Positions 5,513 through 13,954 are shown, counted from the stretch's first letter. The stretch is DNA of 18,028 nucleotides from Methylococcaceae bacterium UBA7658 (GCA_002483425.1 DLHW01000040.1:1847-19874), one strand, 5' to 3'. Translations and numbers: made by a program. The notes: a model not told the origin generated them from the letters alone.

Positions 5513-6451
5513 ATGAAAACACTCTACTCTTCCACCGATTCCGCTTATGCATTATTAGAGATTCCCTACCGTGATTGGCTGGGCATCCAGGAATCCCCTA
5601 TATTTCACTTTACCCCAGACCAAGATGACAGCCATTGGCTGTCCCTGCAGCAGTCGCCATCACTATTCCGATATTCAGGGGCAGTGTCGTTAGTGAAGGT
5701 CGGCGGTGAACTGTACAAGTTTGACGGCAAGATCAGAAAAGAACTGTGGCAATCCGGTAAGTTGCAGCCTCCCGAAACCTTGATGGCACAGGTATTCGAC
5801 ATGCCAGAATACGAGTTCTCACGGTTAAATTCCCAGGCGCAAGCCAAGCAGATTCAAACCTTATCCCCCAATGAAGTGATCCAAGGGATTTATCAGGAGC
5901 TCGGGCTAATCTTTAGCTCAGAACGCATCAAGGGCGGCTTCATCAGTGAGGCCATCAACATCGCCTTAAGGGGCAGGCCCAGAAACCTACAGGACAAACG
6001 CATGAGCCATGAACGGGAGGACATCGACCTCAACAAGGCCATCAAGCTGTTCAGCACTGAACTGGCATTCCTTGACAGCATCAATCCCAAGCCCGACCTC
6101 TTTGTCACCGGCGTATTGGCCGGGGCGCTCATCATGCTGGGCACCCACCGGGACCTGCAAGAGTTCTTTACCCGCCTGAACAACCGCCAGGGCGAACACC
6201 AAAACAACCTGGAAGACCCGGTCGCGGGCTTAATCCGCACCATCGAACGCCACCGCATCGACGACCAGGCGATGCCCTCGCTGCTGTCGGTCGAACTGTG
6301 CAGGAAAACCATCCAATGCATTACCCTCTGGGAAGAAGGCCCTGGGTCGCCCCTGTTTTGGCGCAGGAAGCTGGTCTCGGGCATCGACCACCTGCCCTAC
6401 ATAAGGGAAATGAGGCGGGCCAAGCACATTGAAGGGGAAAGGGATTTGTGA
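5513..6451 (+). CDS. Unrecognised accessory protein, possible ParB-like/DGQHR-type domain
   Basis: The product has 312 residues from the ATG at 5513; an in-frame TTG at 5501 would add four. Neither start has a strong Shine-Dalgarno site. I do not recognise the family with certainty. Residues about 58-110 (SLVKVGGELYKFDGKIRKEL, then a segment around MAQVFDMPEYEFSRLNSQ) resemble the ParB/sulfiredoxin-like fold, in which a K-x-D-G-x-x-R segment and an Asn/Asp-Ser region recur. The following stretch through LIFSSERIKGGFISEAI is mostly helical and there is no signal peptide. It has no partner gene in the same direction. GC content rises from about 47% near the 5' end to about 62% around 6120-6300, so the gene may be mosaic. 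No function is assigned. Confidence 0.65.
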   Translation: MKTLYSSTDSAYALLEIPYRDWLGIQESPIFHFTPDQDDSHWLSLQQSPSLFRYSGAVSLVKVGGELYKFDGKIRKELWQSGKLQPPETLMAQVFDMPEYEFSRLNSQAQAKQIQTLSPNEVIQGIYQELGLIFSSERIKGGFISEAINIALRGRPRNLQDKRMSHEREDIDLNKAIKLFSTELAFLDSINPKPDLFVTGVLAGALIMLGTHRDLQEFFTRLNNRQGEHQNNLEDPVAGLIRTIERHRIDDQAMPSLLSVELCRKTIQCITLWEEGPGSPLFWRRKLVSGIDHLPYIREMRRAKHIEGERDL

Positions 6452-6900
6452 CGATGGGAAGCTGAAACCACAAAATAAAGAAAATTTCCGTTATACCTAT
6501 CCATACCAGCCAGAAATAACCAGCGTTATCCGCTTCTTCTAACTTAATGAAATAAAAAGGTAAACTAATCGGTGAGCGTAATATGGGAATTTGTGACTGT
6601 CTGCCTTGGGCGGCGAAACCGACGGTCGATTCTTGGCAGTCAATTCACACTGTCGGCCATAAGCGGACTTTGAACTATTAAGTCAACAAATGAATAAATT
6701 TAAGAATGCGGACATTTAGTGCGCTTAATGTTTCAAGTTTTTTATGAGCAAAAAGCCTAAAAGACTAAGATTGCCAATGCCATTGGCATAGTTGAGAATT
6801 CTGCATATTAATCCAATATTTTGTTACGCTTTTACTCTCAAACGCTAAGCCGCCCACACTTCATAAAAAATAATCGTTAACCCAAGCCCAATCTTTTAAG
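6452..6900. other. Intergenic region between the accessory gene and ureG
   Basis: About 450 bp between the convergent accessory gene and ureG with no ORF I would call a gene. It contains a more GC-rich core (about 6590-6665) with short inverted matches TGACTG (6594-6599) and CAGTCA (6637-6642) and the small palindrome ACCGACGGT (6618-6626), looking like a decayed repeat unit. A 17-bp palindrome is listed separately. No good intrinsic terminator is evident for ureG or for the accessory gene. Confidence 0.5.
6772..6788. repeat. 17-bp palindrome downstream of ureG
   Basis: TGCCAATG (6772-6779) and CATTGGCA (6781-6788) are perfect inverted repeats around one central base. With no unpaired loop it suits a dimeric protein-binding site better than a terminator. 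It lies 113 bp after the ureG stop and could mark an element border. Confidence 0.4.
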
Positions 6901-7512
6901 CTAATTCAACATACCTTTTTCGACGATAAAGGCAGTGATGTCCATTAAGCCACTACCTGTCTTCAAGTTGGAAAATACGAATGGACGTTCACCGCGCATA
7001 AGTTTGGCATCGTGCTCCATAACCTCTAAGGATGCACCAACGTAAGGTGCCAGGTCGATTTTGTTTATGACCAATAGATCTGAACGGGTAATGCCTGGGC
7101 CGCCCTTGCGAGGGATTTTGTCACCAGCGCTAACGTCGATCACGTAGATGGTGAGGTCGGCGAGTTCAGGGCTGAAGGTGGCGCTGAGATTATCGCCGCC
7201 GCTTTCCACCATGATGAAATCGAGATTGCTAAAGCGCTGGCTGAGTTCGTCCACTGCCGCCAGATTCATGGAAGCATCTTCACGGATAGCTGTGTGCGGA
7301 CAGCCGCCGGTTTCCACGCCCAGTATGCGTTCTTCCGGCAGGGCTTGGCTGCGGATTAGGAATTGCTGATCCTCGCGAGTATAAATGTCGTTGGTTACCA
7401 CGCCGATTTGGAACTGGTTGCGCATATTTTTGCATAAGGCATCGACCAAGGCGGTTTTACCTGAACCGACGGGGCCGCCGATACCGACTCTTAATATTGG
7501 TTTGTCATTCAT
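6901..7512 (-). CDS. ureG: UreG, urease accessory GTPase
   Basis: The product has 203 residues, the usual length. The P-loop GGPVGSGKT is at 12-20, the nickel-binding Cys-Pro-His motif at 71-73 (ETGGCPHTAIRED), the segment MVESGGDNL at 101-109, and the guanine-specificity motif NKID at 150-153. UreG hydrolyses GTP while carrying nickel to apo-urease in a complex with UreD and UreF. It starts 8 bp after the ureF stop and is the last gene of the urea operon. Confidence 0.98.
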   Translation of the reverse strand: MNDKPILRVGIGGPVGSGKTALVDALCKNMRNQFQIGVVTNDIYTREDQQFLIRSQALPEERILGVETGGCPHTAIREDASMNLAAVDELSQRFSNLDFIMVESGGDNLSATFSPELADLTIYVIDVSAGDKIPRKGGPGITRSDLLVINKIDLAPYVGASLEVMEHDAKLMRGERPFVFSNLKTGSGLMDITAFIVEKGMLN

Positions 7513-7520
7513 AGTTAATC

Positions 7521-8195
7521 TCAGGAACGAAATAATCGGGAATACTGCATTTCATGGCGGCAACTTGCTAATGCCAGACTAAAGGCGCTGCCGCCGATAT
7601 TATTGTCTTCGCAAGTTAAAGCTAAAGTGACCAAGGCAGGAATCTCAGCAGCCAAATCAATCAGCAAACGTTGTCCGGCAACTTGGCCTAGTGGCACTAG
7701 CTTTACCGCGCATAACACTTGGTTTTCCAGCCAGCTCCAGCAATAGCCTATTAATATCTGTTGCTTAGGGATTTGCCATTTGACTGCAATAAAACTGAAA
7801 ATCCCTGCAAGCGTTGCTTCTGTATGACGGCTCCAATTTTGCATTTCTTCAAAGTCCAGCGACACCAATAGCCGTGCCAAAGCTTGCCCACTGTGCCGGT
7901 CTTCCAAACGTAGTTCGGAGGTTTCACGGTAAGCAATCAATAATTGACTCCAATATTTGACCAACTCAAGATTGTCGTTTTCCCAAGCGGAGTAAAGCCT
8001 ATCCAAAATAGGTAAGTCGATATGTGCAAAGCCGGTTTTCATCGTGCCGGTTAACCATTCTTTAGTGTCTTCGGCATTTGCGATCCAGCCGTCTTCAACG
8101 GCGCTTTCCAAGCCCTGGGAATAGCTGTACATCCCGATTGGTAAACCGGGGCTGACCAGTTGCAACAGTCTTAACAGGTTAAGATCAGTGACCAT
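7521..8195 (-). CDS. ureF: UreF, urease accessory protein
   Basis: The product has 224 residues. I place the start at the ATG at 8195, giving MVTDLNLLRLLQLVSPGLPI, which matches the usual UreF N-terminus. Upstream in-frame ATGs at 8213 and 8240 lie deeper in ureE and would add atypical residues. Conserved SYSQGLE is present. UreF bridges UreD and UreG and controls UreG GTPase activity during nickel insertion. The start overlaps the ureE 3' end by 11 bp. Confidence 0.95.
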   Translation of the reverse strand: MVTDLNLLRLLQLVSPGLPIGMYSYSQGLESAVEDGWIANAEDTKEWLTGTMKTGFAHIDLPILDRLYSAWENDNLELVKYWSQLLIAYRETSELRLEDRHSGQALARLLVSLDFEEMQNWSRHTEATLAGIFSFIAVKWQIPKQQILIGYCWSWLENQVLCAVKLVPLGQVAGQRLLIDLAAEIPALVTLALTCEDNNIGGSAFSLALASCRHEMQYSRLFRS

Positions 8196-8616
8196 GAGTA
8201 TGATAAGCGCCATGCTCCGGCTCAAAGGGCAGTAATTCATGGTTGACCGTTAACCCTAAACCAACCAGCATTTGATCCAATACGTGATCAGTCAAAAAAC
8301 GGAGTTCACTTGACAGAATTTGCAGTGGGATATGCCGATTGCCCAGGTGATAACAAGCGCGTGCAAACAGCAAGGAATCGTCGGTACGGACTACTGACAA
8401 CGATTCCGCCGCCGCATGGACTCGTACTCGATAATCGTCGTGTCCGGTCAATACAAAGCCATGTTGTAAGGTCTGGCCGCGCGGTAAAAATATACCTATC
8501 TTGGTGCCTTTATCAGTTTGGCTAAGTAAACGGCTTTTTTGGCGGTACTCAAAAGGCAAGGTGACGACATCGTCAGAAGCCGTTGTGTTGGATGCAAGTT
8601 CAGTCAACTTCAACAT
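8185..8616 (-). CDS. ureE: UreE, urease nickel metallochaperone
   Basis: The product has 143 residues. The family core YHLGNRHIPLQ contains the conserved metal-site His region, and the C-terminus ends AYHTHGH, a short His tail rather than the long poly-His tail of Klebsiella UreE. It supplies nickel to UreG for urease maturation. It starts 2 bp after the ureC stop and overlaps ureF by 11 bp. Confidence 0.95.
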   Translation of the reverse strand: MLKLTELASNTTASDDVVTLPFEYRQKSRLLSQTDKGTKIGIFLPRGQTLQHGFVLTGHDDYRVRVHAAAESLSVVRTDDSLLFARACYHLGNRHIPLQILSSELRFLTDHVLDQMLVGLGLTVNHELLPFEPEHGAYHTHGH

Positions 8617-8618
8617 GA

Positions 8619-10322
8619 TTAAAACAAGAAATAGCGTTGTGCAAAAGGCAAGACCGTTGCCGGTTCGCAGGTTAACAACTCACCGTCCGCGCGTACCGCA
8701 TAAATCTGGGAATCGACTTCAATATGCGGTTGGTAATGGTTATGGATTAAGTCTTTTTTCCCAATGGTCCGCGTTCCAGACACGATGCCTATCTGCTTTT
8801 TAAGTTTTAATTTGCTAACTACATCATATTCAACGGCCACCTTGGGTAAAAAGAATATGGAAGTTGCCGATGCTGCCGACCCGAAACCGCAGAACATTGG
8901 GCGGTAATGCACCGGCTGTGGAGTTGGGATTGACGCATTGGGATCGCCCATCGGCGCAGCGGCAATAAAACCGCCTTTTAAAATCAGGCTGGGTTTGGCG
9001 GCAAAAAAAGCAGGCTGCCATAACACTAAATCCGCCAGCTTGCCGACCTCTATCGAGCCGACTTCATGCGCGATCCCATGGCTGATTGCGGGGTTTATGG
9101 TGTACTTGGCAATATAACGTTTGATACGGAAATTATCGTTACTCGCCGGATCTTCTTTTAGGGCGCCACGCTGTTCTTTCATTTTATGAGCGGTTTGCCA
9201 AGTTCGGATAACCACTTCACCGACGCGTCCCATTGCTTGTGAATCGGAAGAGATCATCGAAAAGGCACCCAGGTCGTGCAGGATGTCTTCGGCGGCAATG
9301 GTTTCGCGGCGGATGCGTGACTCGGCAAAAGCAACGTCCTCAGGGATACCGGGATCGAGATGATGGCAGACCATCAGCATATCCAAATGCTCGTCTACCG
9401 TATTGATAGTATAAGGCCGGGTCGGATTGGTGGATGATGGCAATACATTGGGTTGACCGCAAGCTTTGATAATGTCCGGTGCATGTCCACCGCCCGCGCC
9501 TTCGGTATGGTAGGTATGGATGGTGCGGCCTTTGAACGCAGCAAAAGTGTCTTCGACAAATCCCGATTCATTCAAAGTATCGGTGTGGATTGCAACTTGT
9601 ACGTCGTACTTTTCGGCAACATAAAGGCAACAGTCGATAGCGGCAGGCGTAGTTCCCCAATCTTCATGCAACTTTAATCCCATTGCACCGGCGCATACTT
9701 GTTCTTCCAGTGCTGTCGGTAGGCTGGCATTTCCTTTGCCGAGTAAGCCGAAGTTCATCGGGAACCCATCCAAAGCTTGCAACATATGATGAATATTCCA
9801 GGGGCCTGGGGTACAGGTGGTGGCATTGGTTCCGGTCGTCGGCCCCGTTCCGCCGCCAATCATGGTGGTCACGCCTGACATCAGTGCTTCGTCAATTTGC
9901 TGAGGGCAAATAAAATGGATGTGGGCGTCAATGCCGCCAGCCGTCAATATCTGGCCTTCGCCAGCGATAATTTCCGTTCCCGGGCCGATCACGATATCGA
10001 CGCCCTGTTGGGTATCAGGATTGCCTGCCTTGCCAATAGCGGCAATCCGTCCGTTTTTAATGCCGACATCGGCTTTGATGATGCCCCAGTGGTCGACAAT
10101 CAGTGCATTAGTGATCACCAAGTCAACGGCAGTTAAGGAGTCGAGCTGGCTTTGTCCCATGCCGTCGCGGATCACTTTGCCGCCGCCGAATTTAACTTCA
10201 TCGCCATAGACCGTCAGGTCGACTTCAACCTCCAGGATTAAGCCGCTATCACCCAAACGGACTTTATCCCCGGTGGTCGGGCCGAACATATCGGCATAGG
10301 CTTGTCGGCTAAGTCTGCTCAT
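8619..10322 (-). CDS. ureC: Urease alpha subunit (catalytic)
   Basis: The product has 567 residues. It hydrolyses urea to ammonia and carbamate at a dinuclear nickel centre. All active-site residues are present and fall at the same positions as in Klebsiella UreC: His134 and His136 (DAHIHF), carbamylated Lys217 and His219 (GLKLHEDWG), His246, His272, catalytic His320 (MVCHH) and Asp360 (SSDSQAMGR). The enzyme looks fully functional. Its ATG overlaps the ureB TGA by 4 bp (ATGA). Confidence 0.99.
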   Translation of the reverse strand: MSRLSRQAYADMFGPTTGDKVRLGDSGLILEVEVDLTVYGDEVKFGGGKVIRDGMGQSQLDSLTAVDLVITNALIVDHWGIIKADVGIKNGRIAAIGKAGNPDTQQGVDIVIGPGTEIIAGEGQILTAGGIDAHIHFICPQQIDEALMSGVTTMIGGGTGPTTGTNATTCTPGPWNIHHMLQALDGFPMNFGLLGKGNASLPTALEEQVCAGAMGLKLHEDWGTTPAAIDCCLYVAEKYDVQVAIHTDTLNESGFVEDTFAAFKGRTIHTYHTEGAGGGHAPDIIKACGQPNVLPSSTNPTRPYTINTVDEHLDMLMVCHHLDPGIPEDVAFAESRIRRETIAAEDILHDLGAFSMISSDSQAMGRVGEVVIRTWQTAHKMKEQRGALKEDPASNDNFRIKRYIAKYTINPAISHGIAHEVGSIEVGKLADLVLWQPAFFAAKPSLILKGGFIAAAPMGDPNASIPTPQPVHYRPMFCGFGSAASATSIFFLPKVAVEYDVVSKLKLKKQIGIVSGTRTIGKKDLIHNHYQPHIEVDSQIYAVRADGELLTCEPATVLPFAQRYFLF

Positions 10323-10636
10323 TCCGCACGCTCCAATGCGCCCATGACGGCTTGGCGAAAGCCGTAAATTCGCCTTAATCCGGCATATGCCACTAATTGT
10401 ACCTCACGCTGTTGACCGGGTTCAAAACGCACCGCTGTACCTGCCGGGATATCCAACCTAAAACCTTTAGTCAGTTCCCTTTCAAACATTAGCGCTGGAT
10501 TCGTTTCATAAAAATGATAATGCGACCCTACTTGGATAGGGCGGTCGCCGCTATTGGCAACCACAACCTTTATCACGGCTCGACCGACGTTCAACTCCAG
10601 CTCGTCTTCAGCGGGAATTATTTCTCCTGGGATCAT
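10319..10636 (-). CDS. ureB: Urease beta subunit
   Basis: The product has 105 residues, standard for a separate bacterial beta subunit. Conserved motifs are MIPGEI, GDRPIQVGSHYHFYE and RLDIPAGTAVRFEPG. An AGGAG site in the ureA stop region lies 5 nt before the ATG. It is a structural subunit of the trimeric (UreABC)3 enzyme. It starts 8 bp after ureA and overlaps ureC by 4 bp. Confidence 0.98.
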   Translation of the reverse strand: MIPGEIIPAEDELELNVGRAVIKVVVANSGDRPIQVGSHYHFYETNPALMFERELTKGFRLDIPAGTAVRFEPGQQREVQLVAYAGLRRIYGFRQAVMGALERAE

Positions 10637-10644
10637 AATGGCTC

Positions 10645-10947
10645 CTATTCGATGGGGTTATGGACAGTGACGAGCTTACTACCATCAGGGAAGGTAGCTT
10701 CAACCTGGACATCAGGTAACATTTCCGCAATACCATCCATCACATCGTCACGATTGAGTAGGGTGCGGCCAAACTCCATTAATTCGGCAACGGTACGGCC
10801 TTCACGTGCGCCCTCGAGGATGGCGGCACTGATATAAGCCACCGCTTCCGGATAATTAAGCTTCAAGCCTTTCGCCTTACGCCGCTCGGCCAGTAACCCG
10901 GCGGTAAAAATCAGCAGTTTGTCTTTTTCACGAGGTGTTAATTGCAT
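10645..10947 (-). CDS. ureA: Urease gamma subunit
   Basis: The product has 100 residues, the standard length. Conserved features are MQLTPREKDKLLIF, the LNYPEAVAYI helix and the C-terminal segment TFPDGSKLVTVHNPI. It is the smallest structural subunit of urease. It starts 10 bp after the ureD stop and is separate from ureB, as in most proteobacteria and unlike the fused form of Helicobacter. Confidence 0.98.
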   Translation of the reverse strand: MQLTPREKDKLLIFTAGLLAERRKAKGLKLNYPEAVAYISAAILEGAREGRTVAELMEFGRTLLNRDDVMDGIAEMLPDVQVEATFPDGSKLVTVHNPIE

Positions 10948-10957
10948 GTTGTTGTCT

Positions 10958-11800
10958 TTAAGTTAACCAAATTCGTGGAGTACTGACTTGGCGACGGGCG
11001 ATTTCAGGCCTTACGCTCGCCCAGACTTGTTCAAAAAACGCACGCAATCTATCACTGCGGGCATCCAAAGCCCGACAGACTAAAATATCGTCGATCAGTG
11101 TCACGCCGCGACAAGCTTCATTGCCAATCAAATTTTGCACAGCGGTTAAACTGTCTTTACTGGCTGATTTGGCAAAAAAAGTTCCACAAGCAGAAAAGCC
11201 CTGTAAGCCCCAGCGGGAAGCAAAGGCTTGTGCGTCTAAGCGTAAGCGTTCCAGAAATAAAGGCCGTTGTTCACAACGGATTTGCCAATTCAAATCAACT
11301 GCGCCGTAATCGAAACCTTCACCGCTTGCAGGCCGCCCTAAAGAGAGAATCTCCCAGCCGATAAAGCGGGCGCTATTTGCAAGATTTATGTTAATCATGG
11401 ATTTAAGGTGTGCGCCTTCGTAAATGATCGTCTCCTGCGGCAACCACTCCACAACAGTATTTTCAGCGGCATCGATGTTAACCGTCTGGCTCGCCCATAG
11501 TCCTTGGCTCCGATAAAATTTTCCAGCAGCAGGCGTGGTAATCAGCGTATGGCTGTTTGGATCGGCAGCAATGGAAATTGTTAGTTCATCGCCGCCGACA
11601 ATCCCGCCGGGTGGGTGCAATAGATAGACATGGCAAATCTCATTCCCTTCGGGATAAAACGGTCGCTGTACCGTCAATGGCCCTTTGTGATTGCGATGGG
11701 CCAATAAGGTTTTATTGAAGCGGTTAGCGAACCTTAAATTTAAAGAGGCCTCCCAGCCTAAGACAGTTTGCGTTTCTAACGCATAAGCATTACCCAACAT
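10958..11800 (-). CDS. ureD: UreD, urease accessory protein
   Basis: The product has 280 residues. Family motifs are GPLTVQRPFYPEG near 40-55, CHVYLLHPPGGIVGGDEL and ITTPAAGKFYRS. UreD (UreH in some species) is the scaffold through which the UreF-UreG complex delivers nickel to apo-urease. It follows hupE/ureJ by 2 bp, in the common ureDABC order. Confidence 0.96.
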   Translation of the reverse strand: MLGNAYALETQTVLGWEASLNLRFANRFNKTLLAHRNHKGPLTVQRPFYPEGNEICHVYLLHPPGGIVGGDELTISIAADPNSHTLITTPAAGKFYRSQGLWASQTVNIDAAENTVVEWLPQETIIYEGAHLKSMININLANSARFIGWEILSLGRPASGEGFDYGAVDLNWQIRCEQRPLFLERLRLDAQAFASRWGLQGFSACGTFFAKSASKDSLTAVQNLIGNEACRGVTLIDDILVCRALDARSDRLRAFFEQVWASVRPEIARRQVSTPRIWLT

Positions 11801-11802
11801 AA

Positions 11803-12381
11803 TTAATACGCTAAGGTTAGCGTACCAGTAGCAATACTCGCCACACCGGTAAGCACGCGCAGGGTTGTTAGTTTTTTGATGCTTAGATGGCTAGCACTTA
11901 TCCCCAATGCGAGAAATAGCGCTGTTGACAACAGTAATCCTGCGAGATATATGAATTCATTATCTCCAGGGCTCATCTCGATAGCATGGGCATAACCGTG
12001 GTAGAAAGCAAAGAAAGCGAGTAAAGGAAAGATGATTATTCGAGATAGTTGCTTCACCACGATTAGCAACAAACCCATGCCAAATAAAGATAAAACGATG
12101 CCATTTTCAACAGTAAATAAGGGTATAAAAAGATTAGCTAATCCGGCACCGATCATCATGAAAATTAGAAAGCTTACAGGAAGCCATATTGATGCACTAG
12201 TTTTAAAAGGCCCTGTATATAAACCCACGGCAAACATAACCAGTAAATGATCAACACCCGACCAAGGGTGTATGAAACCGCTAACAAAACTATGTGTGTG
12301 TGCCATTCCTGTATGTGCACATGCCGGGGTAAAAAAACCTACCAAAAGAAATAAAACCAGTATTTTTGAATAGCTTTTCAT
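11803..12381 (-). CDS. ureJ: HupE/UreJ-family membrane protein, probable nickel permease
   Basis: The product has 192 residues. A signal peptide covers about 1-22 (ending ACA) and the mature N-terminus is His-rich (HTGMAHTHSF). The family motif H-P-x-x-G-x-D-H is at 38-45 (HPWSGVDH). Several hydrophobic segments follow, consistent with about six membrane helices. HupE/UreJ proteins are linked to nickel (or cobalt) uptake and are found in hydrogenase and urease operons; its place directly before ureD supports nickel supply for urease. The ion is inferred from context, not shown by the sequence. Confidence 0.9.
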   Translation of the reverse strand: MKSYSKILVLFLLVGFFTPACAHTGMAHTHSFVSGFIHPWSGVDHLLVMFAVGLYTGPFKTSASIWLPVSFLIFMMIGAGLANLFIPLFTVENGIVLSLFGMGLLLIVVKQLSRIIIFPLLAFFAFYHGYAHAIEMSPGDNEFIYLAGLLLSTALFLALGISASHLSIKKLTTLRVLTGVASIATGTLTLAY

Positions 12382-12392
12382 TATTATGCCTC

Positions 12393-13175
12393 TTATACCG
12401 TTAAATATTGTTTCACCAAAGCATCGTTCAACTCCGCCATTGAACCAGCCACCACGCCTCTACCTCTATCCATAATAAAAAACTGGTCGGCAACCTTGCG
12501 CGCAAAGGGCAGTTTTTGTTCGACAATTAAAATGGTCACGCCTAATTCATTCTTGATTTTAATGATGCCTTCCCGGACTTCATCGCGACCTTCCTCGCCT
12601 GTTTTCAGCAAGGGGGTGCTGATCCCTTTTGCCTTATTCAAACGGATAATGACATCGCCGATTTCGCTGACGATATTGGGTTGGATGCCTTCGGTTGGCT
12701 CATCCAGGATCAGCAATTTTGGGTTAACAACTAAGGCTCTGCCGATTGCCAGTTGCTGTTGTTGCCCGCCGGATAAATCGCCGCCGCGACGGTTCATCAT
12801 TTGCTTGAGTACCGGAAAAATCTCAAAGATATGGTCGGGTATTTTTTTGATACCTTGCTTACGTGCCGCCCGCAAACCGATTTTGAGGTTTTCTTCAACG
12901 GTCAATAACGGAAAAATATCGCGTCCCTGGGGCACGTAACCGATACGTAGTTCAGCACGTTTTTCCGGTTTGAGATGGGTTATGGGTTCATCCAACAATG
13001 ACATGTTGCCATCGCGTATCGGAATCAAGCCCATGATGCATTTAAGCAATGTCGTTTTACCCACGCCGTTACGTCCCATCAGGCACAAACTGGCGCCCGC
13101 AGGTAGTTTCAGTTCGACATCCCATAAGGTATGGCTGCCGCCGTAAAATTGATTCAATCCTGAAATCGTCAGCAT
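12393..13175 (-). CDS. urtE: UrtE, urea ABC transporter ATP-binding protein (LivF-like)
   Basis: The product has 260 residues. Walker A GRNGVGKTT is at 34-42, the ABC signature LSGGQ at 134-138, and Walker B LLILDEP at 154-160 followed by TEGIQPNIV, characteristic of UrtE. It is one of two ATPases energising urea import. It is about 30 residues longer than typical UrtE because of a charged segment at about 181-210 (around KAKGISTPLLKTGEEGRDE) between Walker B and the LIVEQ strand. The ATG shares one base with the urtD stop (TGATG). Confidence 0.94.
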   Translation of the reverse strand: MLTISGLNQFYGGSHTLWDVELKLPAGASLCLMGRNGVGKTTLLKCIMGLIPIRDGNMSLLDEPITHLKPEKRAELRIGYVPQGRDIFPLLTVEENLKIGLRAARKQGIKKIPDHIFEIFPVLKQMMNRRGGDLSGGQQQQLAIGRALVVNPKLLILDEPTEGIQPNIVSEIGDVIIRLNKAKGISTPLLKTGEEGRDEVREGIIKIKNELGVTILIVEQKLPFARKVADQFFIMDRGRGVVAGSMAELNDALVKQYLTV

Positions 13176-13954
13176 CAGTCCCCCAAATAAACCTGAATCA
13201 CACGTGGATCATTTTGCACCTCATCCATCGTCCCTTCGGTCAACACCGAACCTTCGTGCAACACTGTCACCCGTTTGGCTATCGAGCGCACAAACTCCAT
13301 ATCGTGTTCGACTACGATCACTGAACGTTCGCCTTGCAAGGACAATAACAACTGCGCGGTACGTTCGATTTCCTGATGGGTCATGCCTGCCACCGGTTCA
13401 TCAATCAGCATCACTTTCGGCTCCTGCATTAGAAGCATTCCGATTTCCAGCCATTGTTTTTGTCCGTGTGATAAAGCGCCTGCTTGTTGTGTTTTATGTT
13501 CCACCAAGCCGATAGTCTCAAGCACTTCGCCAATTCGTTCACGTTGCCCAGCAGTTAATTTGGCAAACAAGGTAGCCCATACGCCTTTATTGGTGGCTAG
13601 CGACAATTCGAGATTTTCAAAGACGGTTAATTTTTCAAATACGCTCGGTTTTTGAAATTTCCGCCCGATTCCAGCCGTTGCAATAGCGGGTTCATCAAGC
13701 TTTAATAAATCGATTGTCTGGCCAAAAAATACTGAACCGCTGTCAGGTCGGGTTTTGCCGGTAATCACATCCATCAACGTGGTTTTCCCCGCACCGTTCG
13801 GGCCGATTAAACAACGTAGTTCACCTTCATCAATGTACAGCGATAAATTATTTAATGCCTTGAAACCGTCGAAACTGACGCTTACCCCTTCCAGATAGAG
13901 AATCGGCCCGTGGCTAGTATCAACTTCGCCGGTTGGTAAAGCCAAGGCGGTCAT
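13175..13954 (-). CDS. urtD: UrtD, urea ABC transporter ATP-binding protein (LivG-like)
   Basis: The product has 259 residues from the ATG at 13954, which overlaps the urtC stop by 4 bp (ATGA). A longer in-frame start at 14068 would lie entirely in urtC and is rejected. Walker A GPNGAGKTT is at 51-59, the signature LSHGQ at 161-165 (His in place of the usual Gly, common in this subfamily), Walker B VMLIDEP at 181-187 and the switch histidine in VVEHDME. It is the partner ATPase of UrtE. Confidence 0.95.
   Translation of the reverse strand: MTALALPTGEVDTSHGPILYLEGVSVSFDGFKALNNLSLYIDEGELRCLIGPNGAGKTTLMDVITGKTRPDSGSVFFGQTIDLLKLDEPAIATAGIGRKFQKPSVFEKLTVFENLELSLATNKGVWATLFAKLTAGQRERIGEVLETIGLVEHKTQQAGALSHGQKQWLEIGMLLMQEPKVMLIDEPVAGMTHQEIERTAQLLLSLQGERSVIVVEHDMEFVRSIAKRVTVLHEGSVLTEGTMDEVQNDPRVIQVYLGD

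Larger units (their letters stand above)
3819..6451. mobile_element. Putative integrative element (or remnant) at tRNA-Lys; right end not located
   Basis: The evidence is a phage-type tyrosine integrase pointing toward the 3' end of a tRNA gene, an adjacent excisionase-like gene, a decayed second one, an AT-rich divergent control region and one unrecognised gene. This is the standard arrangement for tRNA-targeted elements. The left border should fall within or just after the tRNA 3' end. I searched by eye for a second copy of the tRNA 3' end between 5175 and the urease genes and found none. The right border given here is only the end of the last accessory gene. The element may be decayed, may end between 6452 and 6900, or may include the urea genes and extend beyond the window. 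Confidence 0.45.

Noticed and set aside
5893..6384. 163-residue ORF on the minus strand opposite the accessory gene
   Set aside because: It is fully antisense to the longer + strand ORF, is rich in Ser/Arg/Met in the manner of shadow frames, and has no recognisable domain.
6772..6788. 17-bp palindrome as an intrinsic terminator of ureG
   Set aside because: There is only one base between the arms and no T run beside it on the minus strand, so a protein-binding or border site is more likely.
12496..12939. 147-residue + strand ORF opposite urtE
   Set aside because: It is antisense to urtE, which has all ABC ATPase motifs; the translated product is Ser/Pro/Ile-rich shadow sequence.
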